Positions 26,259 to 35,340 of a DNA stretch of 64,000 bases are shown here, in pieces. The position numbers and the translations under genes are program-made. A model generated the notes under the pieces. That model did no database searches, had not been told where the DNA came from, and saw only the letters and a program-made list of their open reading frames with translations. Every line of letters begins with the position of its first letter. The first letter of the stretch is position 1. This stretch comes from Catenovulum sp052056295 (GTDB lineage: Bacteria; Pseudomonadota; Gammaproteobacteria; Enterobacterales; Alteromonadaceae), in NCBI RefSeq assembly GCF_052056295.1, contig NZ_CP182493.1, forward strand, positions 1,364,001-1,428,000, in the 5' to 3' direction.

Positions 26259-27320
26259 TTATTCAATTAACCAAGGTTGTGATAACCAATAAAAGCGCCC
26301 AGCTTGTTTCGTTTGCATAGTACAGTTGTAGCGCGAGCGCCCTGTTGCCAATTTTTGTTTTGCGCTGATTTTATATTCATTAGCTGATAATTTTTGTAAA
26401 TCCATTTCTGCTTTGCCACCAATAAAACAATTCAATGAATTAACCAGCGCGGTTAATAATTTAATCTGAAAACTTGGTGGATTAGCTGAGTCACTGACAA
26501 TAGGTGACGGCAATAAGTTATAATCTACCGGCAAAGCTTTAGTTAACAACTTAGTGGTTAAGGTTTTTTCATCAGCGTAAATGCCAGACGCTGGGTAACG
26601 TGGTAAAGCAGTAAAATCAGAAAACTGCGCAACTGCACCACTTTGCTGGCCAAAGGTAATTAGCTTCTGCTGTTTAAGCCAAGTTTGGATCCAACTGTCG
26701 TATTCACCATAGGGGTAAGCAACTAATTTTTTACTATAACCAATATGCTGCTCAATCGCTTGTTCGGTCTTGGTTATCGACTGCTTAATTTTTTGTTGCC
26801 AATTCATATTGGTTGCCGCGTTATCACGCACCCAATAGTCATGCTCCCAGCCATGATTCGCTATGGTCATTTTATGTTTTGACCAATATTTCAATTCATC
26901 CCAAGTTAGATAAAAACTTGGACTTTTTGCGAGCAATCCAGGATTAACAAAAATAGTCGCTGGCCAGCCGCGCTTTTTCAGTTCAGGTAAAGCTTGTTTC
27001 GCAATATTTTTATAACCATCATCAAAACTAATTGCGACACTTTTATCCGGCAAAACTTCACCCGCTCTAACTTTGTCTATTGCCTCAGCTAAATCAACCA
27101 CAGTGAAACCGAGTTTTTCAATTAACTGTAAATGCTGAATAAATTTCTCATTGCTCAGGCTAGTGACATCCGGCGTATTTTCGTCAACATGATGGTATTG
27201 CAAAATAACAAATCCATTATCGACCAGACTTAGGTCTATAGCTGCGTAGGCAAGTTTGCTAAACTGCAGGCCAACTAATGCCAATAACAGCAAACAACTA
27301 CGCTGAAATAATTTAACCAT
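26259..27320 (-). CDS. Secreted polysaccharide deacetylase (PgaB-like N-domain)
   Basis: 353 aa with signal peptide (1-26). NodB-type deacetylase domain: LQYHHVDENTP (motif near the start as in PgaB/IcaB), AISFDDGYKNI (catalytic Asp and metal Asp), NHGWEHDYW (metal His pair) and VAYPYGEYD. It removes N-acetyl groups from extracellular or wall polysaccharide. The C-terminal ~90 residues are of unknown type. The start codon has AAGGGG upstream, which lies inside the divergent MATE coding region because the two start codons share CATG. Confidence 0.88.
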   Translation of the reverse strand: MVKLFQRSCLLLLALVGLQFSKLAYAAIDLSLVDNGFVILQYHHVDENTPDVTSLSNEKFIQHLQLIEKLGFTVVDLAEAIDKVRAGEVLPDKSVAISFDDGYKNIAKQALPELKKRGWPATIFVNPGLLAKSPSFYLTWDELKYWSKHKMTIANHGWEHDYWVRDNAATNMNWQQKIKQSITKTEQAIEQHIGYSKKLVAYPYGEYDSWIQTWLKQQKLITFGQQSGAVAQFSDFTALPRYPASGIYADEKTLTTKLLTKALPVDYNLLPSPIVSDSANPPSFQIKLLTALVNSLNCFIGGKAEMDLQKLSANEYKISAKQKLATGRSRYNCTMQTKQAGRFYWLSQPWLIE

Positions 27321-28647
27321 GCAACTTTCCCCTTCATTAACCGCTTATTTGGCACTTGCTCTGCCTATGATAGTGTCGAATATTACCACACCTTTATTGG
27401 GCATTGTCGACACCAGTATTTTAGGCCATTTACCCCACGCCTATTTATTAGCCGGCGTCGCGCTTGCAAATACTATTATTACAGCTGTTGTTTGGCTGTT
27501 TGGTTTTTTGCGTATGTCGACAACCGGCTTAACCGCGCAAGCTCTTGGTAAACAAAATCCTCAGCTGACCAGCCAACTATTGGTACAAGGTTTATCTATA
27601 GCGATTGTTGTTAGTCTTGTACTACTTATTTTACAACCTTGGATTTTGCAAAGTGCGTTATGGTTGGCCGAAGCTGATCCCCAAGTAAACCAAGCCGCCA
27701 GCGAATACTTTTTCATACGTTTTCAAGCCCTACCCGCTAGCTTAATCAACTTAGTTTTAGTCGGCTGGTTACTCGCTCATGGTAAAACCAAGGCGATCAT
27801 GTTGACACAAATAGTAATTAATTTAGTCAACGTGCTTTTAGATTTAATCTTAGTATTTGTATTTGATTTAGCGGTCAAAGGTGTAGCTTGGGCAAGCTTA
27901 GCAGCTGAATACACAGGTTTAGTCATATACCTATTTATAGCCTATAGAATGATAGTAAAAACTCACTTACTTAAAACAATTCAGCAGTCACTTACACAAA
28001 TGCATGAGATAAACTTCCGCCAATTTCTCGCAGTTAATCGTGATATTTTAATTCGCACTCTAGTGCTAGAGTGTGCTTTAGTCTTTTTAACCTTTCAGGG
28101 CGCTAGAATTGGCGTAGACGTGTTGGCAGCCAACGCTTTGTTAATGAACTTTTTATTATTAATCTCACTTGGATTAGATGGCATTGCTTATGCGGCTGAA
28201 GTGCAAATAGGTAAAACATTTGGCGCGAATGACAAAAGCCAGCTCAAACAAAATATACGTGTTGGTATGAATTTAAGTTTAGCTTTAGCCGCAGTATACA
28301 GCTTAGTATTTTTATTGTTTGACCAGCAGATAATCGGCCTAATGACTGATATAGATTCAATTAAAACCACTGCACTCACATTTAGTTTTTACATAATTAT
28401 TTTGCCCCTCACAGCAGTTTGGTGCTTTTTATTGGATGGGGTATTTATTGGTTTAGCTGACAGCAAAAGCATGCGCAATAGCATGTTAGTGTCTGTTGTT
28501 GGCGTATTTTTTCCGGTGTGGTTTGTTTTTAATCAACTCGCGCTAACACAAGGGATTAACCCAAATCATGCTTTGTGGATTGCGCTGCACGCTATGATGT
28601 TGGCTAGAGGTATTACTCTCGCTCGGAAAATAGCTGCTTATATTTAG
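27319..28647 (+). CDS. MATE-family efflux transporter (DinF-like)
   Basis: 442 aa with twelve hydrophobic segments. The N-terminus LALPMIVSNITTPLLGIVDTSILGHL is the DinF-subfamily signature, and the second half repeats the fold. It uses ion gradients to expel organic cations or lipids. The ATG shares two bases with the ATG of the opposing deacetylase gene and I see no ribosome site before it. A TGA lies five codons upstream, so the start cannot be extended far. Its 3' end overlaps a convergent small gene by 35 bp. Confidence 0.92.
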   Translation: MQLSPSLTAYLALALPMIVSNITTPLLGIVDTSILGHLPHAYLLAGVALANTIITAVVWLFGFLRMSTTGLTAQALGKQNPQLTSQLLVQGLSIAIVVSLVLLILQPWILQSALWLAEADPQVNQAASEYFFIRFQALPASLINLVLVGWLLAHGKTKAIMLTQIVINLVNVLLDLILVFVFDLAVKGVAWASLAAEYTGLVIYLFIAYRMIVKTHLLKTIQQSLTQMHEINFRQFLAVNRDILIRTLVLECALVFLTFQGARIGVDVLAANALLMNFLLLISLGLDGIAYAAEVQIGKTFGANDKSQLKQNIRVGMNLSLALAAVYSLVFLLFDQQIIGLMTDIDSIKTTALTFSFYIIILPLTAVWCFLLDGVFIGLADSKSMRNSMLVSVVGVFFPVWFVFNQLALTQGINPNHALWIALHAMMLARGITLARKIAAYI

Positions 28648-28876
28648 CTTTGTGAAAACGTAAATTCGCCACTCGTGTTGCAAATATACCAAGATAGCCA
28701 TAAACAGCTAAGGTAAATGCCGCAAGTAATAAAAAAACCAATGGGTATAATAACGAAGTGGCAATATTCGGGATAAAAATAAGTGCACTGGCGCACAACC
28801 AAAAAAAAGCTAAACCTGTCAAAAACAAACGCCAACTGCGTTTGGGGTTTTGGCTGAGTTTGTCGCTCCAGTGCAT
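28613..28876 (-). CDS. Small two-helix membrane protein downstream of nfuA
   Basis: 87 aa. A basic N-terminus, two membrane helices (about 18-36 and 40-66) and a basic C-terminal tail (RFHKAKYKQLFSERE). It starts 19 bp after nfuA on the same strand and is probably co-transcribed with it. Its 3' end overlaps the convergent MATE gene by 35 bp. The ribosome site is weak. I do not recognise a family. Length and charge pattern favour a real gene. Confidence 0.6.
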   Translation of the reverse strand: MHWSDKLSQNPKRSWRLFLTGLAFFWLCASALIFIPNIATSLLYPLVFLLLAAFTLAVYGYLGIFATRVANLRFHKAKYKQLFSERE

Positions 28877-28895
28877 TATTATCTTCTAAATGCGG

Positions 28896-29492
28896 TTAGT
28901 AATATGAGTGGTCGCCAGATTTGTGCTCTGTAACATCACGTACGCCGGTCAACTCACCTGCAAACTTTTCTAACAATTGTTTTTCGATACCTTCTTTCAA
29001 GGTAACATCAACCATAGAACAACCGTTACAACCGCCGCCGAATTGCAAGATTGCAACACCATCGTCTGTGATTTCCATAATATCAACTTTACCACCATGG
29101 TTGGCCAATTGTGGATTCACTTCACTAACTAATACATACTCGACACGTTCAATTAAGCTTGCGCCTTCACTGACTTTGCGCATTTTGGCATTTGGTGCTT
29201 TTAAGGTTAATTGTGAACCCATTTGATCCGCAACAAAGTCAATTTCAGCTTCTTCGAGATATGGCGCTGAATCAGGGTCAACTACAGCATCAAAACCTTG
29301 ATAGCTGTATTTTAAGTCTTTGTCTTCAACCGCATCAGGTGGACAATACGAAACACCACATTCGGCATTTGGCGTACCAGGATTAACAACAAAAATACGA
29401 ATTTGTGTGCCTTCAGCCTGATTTTCTAACAAGCGGGCGAAATGAGATTGGGCAGATTCAGAAATAGAAACTAATAGCGTTGAGTCGCTCAT
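28896..29492 (-). CDS. nfuA: Fe-S biogenesis carrier protein NfuA
   Basis: 198 aa from the ATG at 29492 (CAGG seven bases upstream), rather than a TTG eight codons earlier. A degenerate A-type carrier domain comes first (FVVNPGTPNAECGVSYCPP), then a NifU-like domain with the cluster-binding pair Cys155 and Cys158 (GGGCNGCSM). It carries [4Fe-4S] clusters to target enzymes, especially under oxidative stress or iron shortage. ErpA, an A-type partner, is encoded at 40778-41113. Confidence 0.95.
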   Translation of the reverse strand: MSDSTLLVSISESAQSHFARLLENQAEGTQIRIFVVNPGTPNAECGVSYCPPDAVEDKDLKYSYQGFDAVVDPDSAPYLEEAEIDFVADQMGSQLTLKAPNAKMRKVSEGASLIERVEYVLVSEVNPQLANHGGKVDIMEITDDGVAILQFGGGCNGCSMVDVTLKEGIEKQLLEKFAGELTGVRDVTEHKSGDHSYY

Positions 29493-29609
29493 AAAGTACC
29501 TGACTATTTTACTCAAGAAATATTCATATCATACCGCAAAAATTGAATATTGGCTAAGAAACTGTATAGTTTGGCTAACTAAGTTGAATTGTTGCGCCGG
29601 AGCCCTACT

Positions 29610-32138
29610 TTGAGCCGCTTGAGCCGTTTTTTTGTCGTTTTTTTAGCCAGCTTTTTCAGCGTTACTATTTTGGCAAATGTAACCAGTCCTGAACAATATT
29701 TACCAAACTACAAAGCAGACAAACATTTACGTTTTAGCCAAATTGCTGATTACCTCAATCATATTGATAAAAATAGTGCGAACAGCAAGTTAATGCAGTT
29801 TGGCTGGAGTGAAGAAGGACGCCCACTTTATCTATTAGCCGTATCTTCCAAACAAAATATTCAGAATTTGGATGAAATTCGTATTCGCCACGAACAGTTG
29901 AGCAACCCATACGCAACTAGGCTCAATAGCAAAAATTTACCAGCAATTGTTTGGTTAAGTTTCGCAGCTCATGGTGACGAGCCTAGCGGCCCACATGCGG
30001 CCATTAAAATCATTCATTATTTAATTAGTAATCAACAACAAGAGGTGCAGTCTTGGTTAAATAACAGCGTATTGTTATTTGAAGTGATTGCAAACCCAGA
30101 CGGTTTTGACCGCTACGCGACATGGGCAAATGCATTTTATAGCCAATACCCAAGCAGCCATGCGGAACATGCAAAAAATACTCAAGAATGGCCAAATGCA
30201 CGCGGTAACCATTATTGGTTTGATTTAAACCGCGACTGGCTACCACAAACCCAAGTAGAAAGCCGTGCTCGCCTGATTGAATACCATAAATGGAAACCGA
30301 ATGTATTGGCGGATTTTCACGAAATGCAGTCAAATCAAAGCTACTTCTTTCAACCTGGTGTGCAAGCGCGTATTAATCCATTAACACCCGATGAAAACAT
30401 CAGCTTAACCAAAGCTTTATCTGACTACACTGCGCGAGCTTTTGACCAACAAAATAAGCTGTTTTATAGCGAAGAAAACTTTGATGATTTTTATATTGGC
30501 AAAGGCTCAACCTATCCAGACTTGCAAGGTGGCCTAGGCATATTACTCGAACAAGCACAAAGCCAAGGACAGCAAATTGATACCAATAATGGCCTATTAA
30601 GTTTTGAACAAACGGTCGAGAATCAAATGACTGGGATTATTTCCATGATCCGCGCGGCCAATGCTAAACGTCAGGCACTCATTGATTTTCAGCAAGACTT
30701 TTTCCGCGACAATATTAAACAAGCGCAAAAAGACAAAGTTTCAGGTTACTTAGTCCAAGCGCAATACGACCAACATAGTCTTGACGAATTTTTACGTTTA
30801 ATGGCAGCTCATCAGATAAAAGTTTACCCACTAGCAGAAGACTACAAAGCTAACGAGCAAACTATTTTTTATCAAAAAACCAGCTTTTGGATCCCTGTAC
30901 AACAAGCACAATATCGTTTAATAAAAAGTATTTTCAGCGAACAAACCGAATTTAATGATCATACTTTTTACGACGTGACTAACTGGAATATCGCATTAGC
31001 TTACGGTTTAGAGCACCACACAGTTGAAGGAAGATTTTTTGGTGTAAAAGCACACAAGCAGCCATGGGACATAAATCGCCAACAAAAACAGCTTAACCAA
31101 ATACAAGACTTTAAAAACGATGCTATTGGATATCTGATAGATTGGCGCAACGGCAACAACCAAAATGTATTAGCTGAATTGCTCAGGCAGCAAGTGCAAA
31201 TTCGAGTCGCCAAAGCGGCCTTTAAAGGCGTAACCCCAACTGGTAGCCAACATTTTCCTGCGGGTAGTTTATTAGTTTTACAAGCGGATAACACACAAGA
31301 ATCGCTGCAAAATTTTAAACAGCTAATTAGCCAATACAATTTAACCGTCACTAATTTAACCACAGCTCACACACCTGAAGGCCCAGATTTAGGCAGTGAC
31401 AAAATGCAGCTCATCAAACTACCTAAAGTGGCAACATTAGCTGCGCCTTGGTTACAACAAACCGAAGTAGGTGAATTTTGGTTTTGGTTAGATAAAAAAC
31501 TTAAACTGCCACTTATGATGTTGAACGGGGCCGCGGATAAAAAGTGGCCACTAAATGACTTTAGCCATTTATATTTAGCCGATGGGCAATATCAAAACTT
31601 AACAACAAGCCAAAGCGAACAAATTAAACTATGGGTTGAACAAGGTGGCACTTTAATTACCACTAAACGCGCAACTGTGTGGGCCAGCCAAAATCAATTG
31701 ATTAAAAATGAATATTTATCTGAGCGCGATTTAATCTCGCCCTTTAAACAAACTTATGACTATGTTGATAAAGAATCATTTTATAGCGAAATGCGCATTT
31801 CTGGCACTGTATTTAGTGGCAAGATAGATATCACACATCCACTTGGTTTTGGCCGCAACAATCGCGAATTAAGTTTATTCCGTAACGACAGAGTAGTTTT
31901 ATTGGAGTCGAACTCAGCGTTTGCAGACGTTGCTCAATATACTGAAAGCCCGTTAATTGCAGGTTATGTCAGCCCAGAAAATATCAGCCACATTCGTAAC
32001 AGTGTCGCTTTGACACATGCTAAATATGGCAAAGGCCGTGTGATTGCCTTTAGTGACAATCCAATCTTTCGCGGTTATTGGTTTGAAACAGCCAAAATGC
32101 TGACAAATAGTCTGTTTTTTGCTGAATTAATTGATTAA
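29610..32138 (+). CDS. Secreted M14-family zinc carboxypeptidase-like protein
   Basis: 842 aa using the TTG at 29610, which has GGAG seven bases upstream. Two earlier TTG codons (29589, 29592) have none. A signal peptide (to about LAN) leads to an M14 catalytic domain (about 45-360): zinc ligands in AAHGDEPSG (HxxE) and VLADFHEMQS, substrate arginine region NRDWLPQ, and the general-base glutamate probably in GILLEQAQSQG. The large C-terminal part (about 370-840) has a glutamine-amidotransferase-like region (LWVEQGGTLI; GKGRVIAFSDNPIFRGYW). It probably degrades extracellular peptides. Confidence 0.88.
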   Translation: MSRLSRFFVVFLASFFSVTILANVTSPEQYLPNYKADKHLRFSQIADYLNHIDKNSANSKLMQFGWSEEGRPLYLLAVSSKQNIQNLDEIRIRHEQLSNPYATRLNSKNLPAIVWLSFAAHGDEPSGPHAAIKIIHYLISNQQQEVQSWLNNSVLLFEVIANPDGFDRYATWANAFYSQYPSSHAEHAKNTQEWPNARGNHYWFDLNRDWLPQTQVESRARLIEYHKWKPNVLADFHEMQSNQSYFFQPGVQARINPLTPDENISLTKALSDYTARAFDQQNKLFYSEENFDDFYIGKGSTYPDLQGGLGILLEQAQSQGQQIDTNNGLLSFEQTVENQMTGIISMIRAANAKRQALIDFQQDFFRDNIKQAQKDKVSGYLVQAQYDQHSLDEFLRLMAAHQIKVYPLAEDYKANEQTIFYQKTSFWIPVQQAQYRLIKSIFSEQTEFNDHTFYDVTNWNIALAYGLEHHTVEGRFFGVKAHKQPWDINRQQKQLNQIQDFKNDAIGYLIDWRNGNNQNVLAELLRQQVQIRVAKAAFKGVTPTGSQHFPAGSLLVLQADNTQESLQNFKQLISQYNLTVTNLTTAHTPEGPDLGSDKMQLIKLPKVATLAAPWLQQTEVGEFWFWLDKKLKLPLMMLNGAADKKWPLNDFSHLYLADGQYQNLTTSQSEQIKLWVEQGGTLITTKRATVWASQNQLIKNEYLSERDLISPFKQTYDYVDKESFYSEMRISGTVFSGKIDITHPLGFGRNNRELSLFRNDRVVLLESNSAFADVAQYTESPLIAGYVSPENISHIRNSVALTHAKYGKGRVIAFSDNPIFRGYWFETAKMLTNSLFFAELID

Positions 32139-32174
32139 CAAACCTGAACTCTGGATAAAAAATAAATGAGCGGG

Positions 32175-32648
32175 TTACTTAACGTATTCAATCGAATTGA
32201 TATACCAAGTAACCACGCCTGCCTCAGTTTTTACCACAGCTTCGTCGTCTACTTGTTTTTTTAATAAAGCGCGTGCCATAGGTGCATCAATCGAAATGTA
32301 ATCTTTACGGCCAAATATTTCATCATAACCTACGATGCGAAACTTAAGGGTTTGGCCGTCGTCGTTTTCCACTTCAACCCAAGCACCAAAAAATACTTTG
32401 CCTTCTTGCTGCGGACTATAATCGACTATTTTTAAGTTATCTAAACATTTGCGTAAATAGCGAACTCTGCGATCAATTTCGCGTAACTTCTTCTTATTGT
32501 ATTGATAATCAGCGTTCTCGCTACGGTCTCCTAGGCTTGCTGCCCATGTTACTTTTTTAGTGGTTTCGGGACGTTCAACTCGCCAAAGATGGTCTAACTC
32601 AGCTTGTAACTTTTCATAACCTTGACGGGTAATCAGTTGAGTACGCAA
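32175..32648 (-). CDS. greB: Transcription elongation factor GreB
   Basis: 157 aa from a TTG at 32648. A textbook GGAGGT lies four bases before it, and alignment with E. coli GreB (158 aa) starts exactly there. The N-terminal coiled coil has the acidic tip GDRSENADY that reaches into the RNA polymerase channel to stimulate cleavage of backtracked RNA. The C-terminal FKBP-like domain has EIFGRKDYISIDAPMARALL. It faces the M14 peptidase gene, with 36 bp between stops and no clear terminator. Confidence 0.96.
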   Translation of the reverse strand: MRTQLITRQGYEKLQAELDHLWRVERPETTKKVTWAASLGDRSENADYQYNKKKLREIDRRVRYLRKCLDNLKIVDYSPQQEGKVFFGAWVEVENDDGQTLKFRIVGYDEIFGRKDYISIDAPMARALLKKQVDDEAVVKTEAGVVTWYINSIEYVK

Positions 32649-32702
32649 ATTGACCTCCAATAATAGCTAGCACTAGGGATAAATAACCAAACGCGCAGGG
32701 TA

Positions 32703-33305
32703 CTATAACCAACCTTTTTGTCTAGCAATTCGTGCCGCATCTATTCGGTTTGTTGCGTTTAATTTAGCGATAGCTTCGGATAAATAATTGCGCACTGTAC
32801 CTTCCGACAAAAATAAAGTTGCCGCTATTTCTGCGGTTTTTTTGCCTTCTCCAGCTAAACGTAAGGATTTTCGCTCTTTATCTGACAGTGGATCAACATC
32901 GTCTAAGGCTTGAATGGCCAGCTCTGGATCTATCACTTTTTTGCCTTGCATGATTTGCCTAAGTGCATCGGCCAGTTGCTCAGACGGACAGTCTTTTAAC
33001 AAAAAACCGCGCACACCTGCAACTAATGCACGTTTGATATAACCCGCGCGGGCAAAGGTGGTGATCACTACAGTTTTGATATCAGGCTGAATTTTTTTAG
33101 CTTGTTCAATTAATTCCAACCCTGTCATATATGGCATTTCGATATCTGTTAGTAGCACATCCACTTGATGTTGCTGCAACAGCTCAACCGCTTCTTGACC
33201 ATTTGCCGCTTGAGCAACCACTTCAATATCAAATTCTAAATTAAGCAGTGCAACTAATGCACCACGCACTAAAGCTTGGTCTTCCGCTAACAATACTCGG
33301 ATCAT
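32703..33305 (-). CDS. NarL/LuxR-family response regulator (DesR-like)
   Basis: 200 aa. Receiver domain with phosphoacceptor Asp54 (LLTDIEMPYMTG), acidic pocket in AEDQ, switch Thr and conserved Lys (FLLKD). The C-terminal LuxR helix-turn-helix has GKKTAEIAATLFLSEGTVRNYLSEAIAKL. The size and the 4-bp overlap with the kinase gene make an obligate two-component pair. The DesK/DesR type commonly responds to membrane fluidity, but several other signals use the same architecture, so no signal is assigned. Confidence 0.92.
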   Translation of the reverse strand: MIRVLLAEDQALVRGALVALLNLEFDIEVVAQAANGQEAVELLQQHQVDVLLTDIEMPYMTGLELIEQAKKIQPDIKTVVITTFARAGYIKRALVAGVRGFLLKDCPSEQLADALRQIMQGKKVIDPELAIQALDDVDPLSDKERKSLRLAGEGKKTAEIAATLFLSEGTVRNYLSEAIAKLNATNRIDAARIARQKGWL

Positions 33306-34405
33306 GATTGAAATATTCCTTGGTTAAATTCTAACGAAATCGCAAAACCCTTATCTTGCTTAATATTAACTTGCCCACCCAATTCAGCCACCCGCTCTTG
33401 AATACCAGTTAAGCCATTGCCAAAACTTGTTGGGTTGGTTTGGCCGTCGTTCATAATTTCAATATTCAATTTATTGTCTTGCTGTATACAATCGAAATAG
33501 ACGTTTTTGCCTTGGCTATGTTTGATAATATTTGTGGTGGCTTCTTTAATAATGAGTAGTAGCGCAGATTCGGCCTTGGCAGTTAAACCCGACAAACTTA
33601 TGCTGCCATCAACGCTAAAACCTTTATCCGTTAATAAGCTTTTAATTTTGATTAGCTCAGCATTGATGTTTTTAGTTTTGTAACCAGAAACCGCCGCGCG
33701 CACTTCAGACAAGGTGGTACGGCTAATTTGCGCAACTTGTTCTATTTCATCTAAAGCTGAATCGACTTTACCAGCTTTGCCCAATTTACTCGCAAGCTCA
33801 GCTTTTAATACAATTGACGACAGGGTGTGGCCTAATAAATCGTGTAAATCACGCGCAATTCTTTCACGCTCTGCAATTGTCGCAAGCTGTTCATTGTGCA
33901 ATTGGCTTTGCTCTTTCTCATGCTCTTGCTGCAATTTAGCGCGTGTCATCACCCCAAAAAAGTAATTAGGTATGGTTGCAATATAACTTGGCAATAAAAA
34001 ATACAACTCAATTAAATTAAATGCCCAAGCACTAAAACCAATACCTACAAGTATTAATAGTAGCCATGGAAAGCCACGTTTATACGAATAATAATAACCA
34101 ACCAAAAACGCCACATAAGGGAATAAGGCACAGGTTCCAGGATTAATTGCTGTGGCAGCCACGCTGATAGCAGTTAACCCTAGTATGTAATAGCGAATAG
34201 TCTGTTGGGTACATTTTTGCGCCCAAATATAACCAGCAATAAACGCAAAATAGGCGATAAAACTAACAATAATTTCTAACGAGGATAAATGTGGCCAGAT
34301 CATACTGAGAGGAAAAAAATAGAAGCCAGTAAACAGCAGTGGTATCCATAAATAGAAGTTGTTATAACCAGTAAATAAAGGTGCAACTTGGTAGCTTTGA
34401 TTCAT
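33302..34405 (-). CDS. Sensor histidine kinase, HisKA_3 type (DesK-like)
   Basis: 367 aa. Five to six membrane helices (about 18-145) with almost no periplasmic loops point to a membrane-embedded sensor. Phosphoacceptor His188 lies in ERERIARDLHDLLGHTLSS. The ATPase domain has IIKEATTNIIKHS (N box) and GNGLTGIQERV (G box). The overlap with the response-regulator gene ensures balanced synthesis. The output genes are not identifiable here. The upstream TPR protein gene is on the same strand and 84 bp away. Confidence 0.92.
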   Translation of the reverse strand: MNQSYQVAPLFTGYNNFYLWIPLLFTGFYFFPLSMIWPHLSSLEIIVSFIAYFAFIAGYIWAQKCTQQTIRYYILGLTAISVAATAINPGTCALFPYVAFLVGYYYSYKRGFPWLLLILVGIGFSAWAFNLIELYFLLPSYIATIPNYFFGVMTRAKLQQEHEKEQSQLHNEQLATIAERERIARDLHDLLGHTLSSIVLKAELASKLGKAGKVDSALDEIEQVAQISRTTLSEVRAAVSGYKTKNINAELIKIKSLLTDKGFSVDGSISLSGLTAKAESALLLIIKEATTNIIKHSQGKNVYFDCIQQDNKLNIEIMNDGQTNPTSFGNGLTGIQERVAELGGQVNIKQDKGFAISLEFNQGIFQS

Positions 34406-34437
34406 AATATGCTCAATTAATTCTTGTTGTTTATCAA

Positions 34438-34468
34438 TGAAAATGGCGCAACCAACACACCATTTTCA
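34438..34468. terminator. Inverted repeat between TPR gene and kinase gene
   Basis: TGAAAATGG/CCATTTTCA, a perfect 9-bp stem with a 13-base loop, in the 84-bp gap between two same-strand genes. With no T-run beyond TTTT inside the stem, it could attenuate read-through or be an operator for the downstream pair. Confidence 0.4.
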
Positions 34469-34489
34469 CCCTAACTGCCATTTTGTTGT

Positions 34490-35182
34490 TTACAGCGATG
34501 TACTGTTTTGTGCGATTAATCCCTTCGCCCAATTGCTATTTGGGTTAATTTCAACGGCTCGATTAAAATCTGCCAAGGCTCCTTGGGTGTCACCCCGCTC
34601 TACTTTGGCTAAACCTCGCCAAATGTAGGCTTCGTCATAACCCCAGTGATAACCAGAGTTTACATCGTCCGGGTAGTTGTTTATCGCCTGATTAAACAAA
34701 GCCACTGCCACTTGTTTATTGCCACCATATACGACAGGCGTATGGTATTTAATTATGCCATGCACCAGTTGTAACCTTGGGTTGTTTGGTGCGAGTTGGT
34801 TAGCTTTAGTCAGCAACTCTTGCATTTTCGGCCCAAGTTCTTGAGCTTTGTCATGCGCAAATCCAATGTGCAAACTATATACCTGCACAAGTAAAACCAT
34901 GCTTTCGGCATCATCTGAGTTAATGGTTAGTTGTTGCTCTAAAATAGCCGCAGATACAGTTAGATGCTCTTGCAGCTTGTCATAGTTCTGTTTAACCATG
35001 TAAGCAACAGCTAATTTATACTGAGCAAAAGCCTGATCATAACCACTGCTTTGCGCTGCCAAATTGGCTAGATTTTCCATCTGCATATTGTTGGCCGCTA
35101 GGGTAATGCTGTCTATGGTATTTTGCTCTGCAAAAACATTTAAGCTCATAGAAAGTGCTACTGCAAATATAACTTTTTTCAT
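34490..35182 (-). CDS. Secreted TPR protein
   Basis: 230 aa from the second ATG (35182), which has AAGGA at proper distance. The first (35188) is only three bases from it. Signal peptide to about VFA-EQ. Tetratricopeptide-like helices fill the rest, with clear units near 135-160 (NQLAPNNPRLQLVHGIIKYH) and 190-225 (EAYIWRGLAKVERGDTQGALADFNRAVEINPNS). It is a periplasmic interaction protein of unknown partner, upstream of the DesK/DesR-like genes. It is preceded by a long repeat-bearing intergenic region. Confidence 0.8.
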   Translation of the reverse strand: MKKVIFAVALSMSLNVFAEQNTIDSITLAANNMQMENLANLAAQSSGYDQAFAQYKLAVAYMVKQNYDKLQEHLTVSAAILEQQLTINSDDAESMVLLVQVYSLHIGFAHDKAQELGPKMQELLTKANQLAPNNPRLQLVHGIIKYHTPVVYGGNKQVAVALFNQAINNYPDDVNSGYHWGYDEAYIWRGLAKVERGDTQGALADFNRAVEINPNSNWAKGLIAQNSTSL

Positions 35183-35340
35183 CTTCATATCCTTAACAAG
35201 TGTTTGGTTAAATTTGAGACTTGTTGTCTCGAGTTCATGTTAAGTATGCCAATGGACGATTTTTTTCTTAGAGATGTTTGTCACTAGTTAATATGACAAA
35301 TGTCATCAGCTAAATTGTTATCTATTGAAAAAAACAGCGC

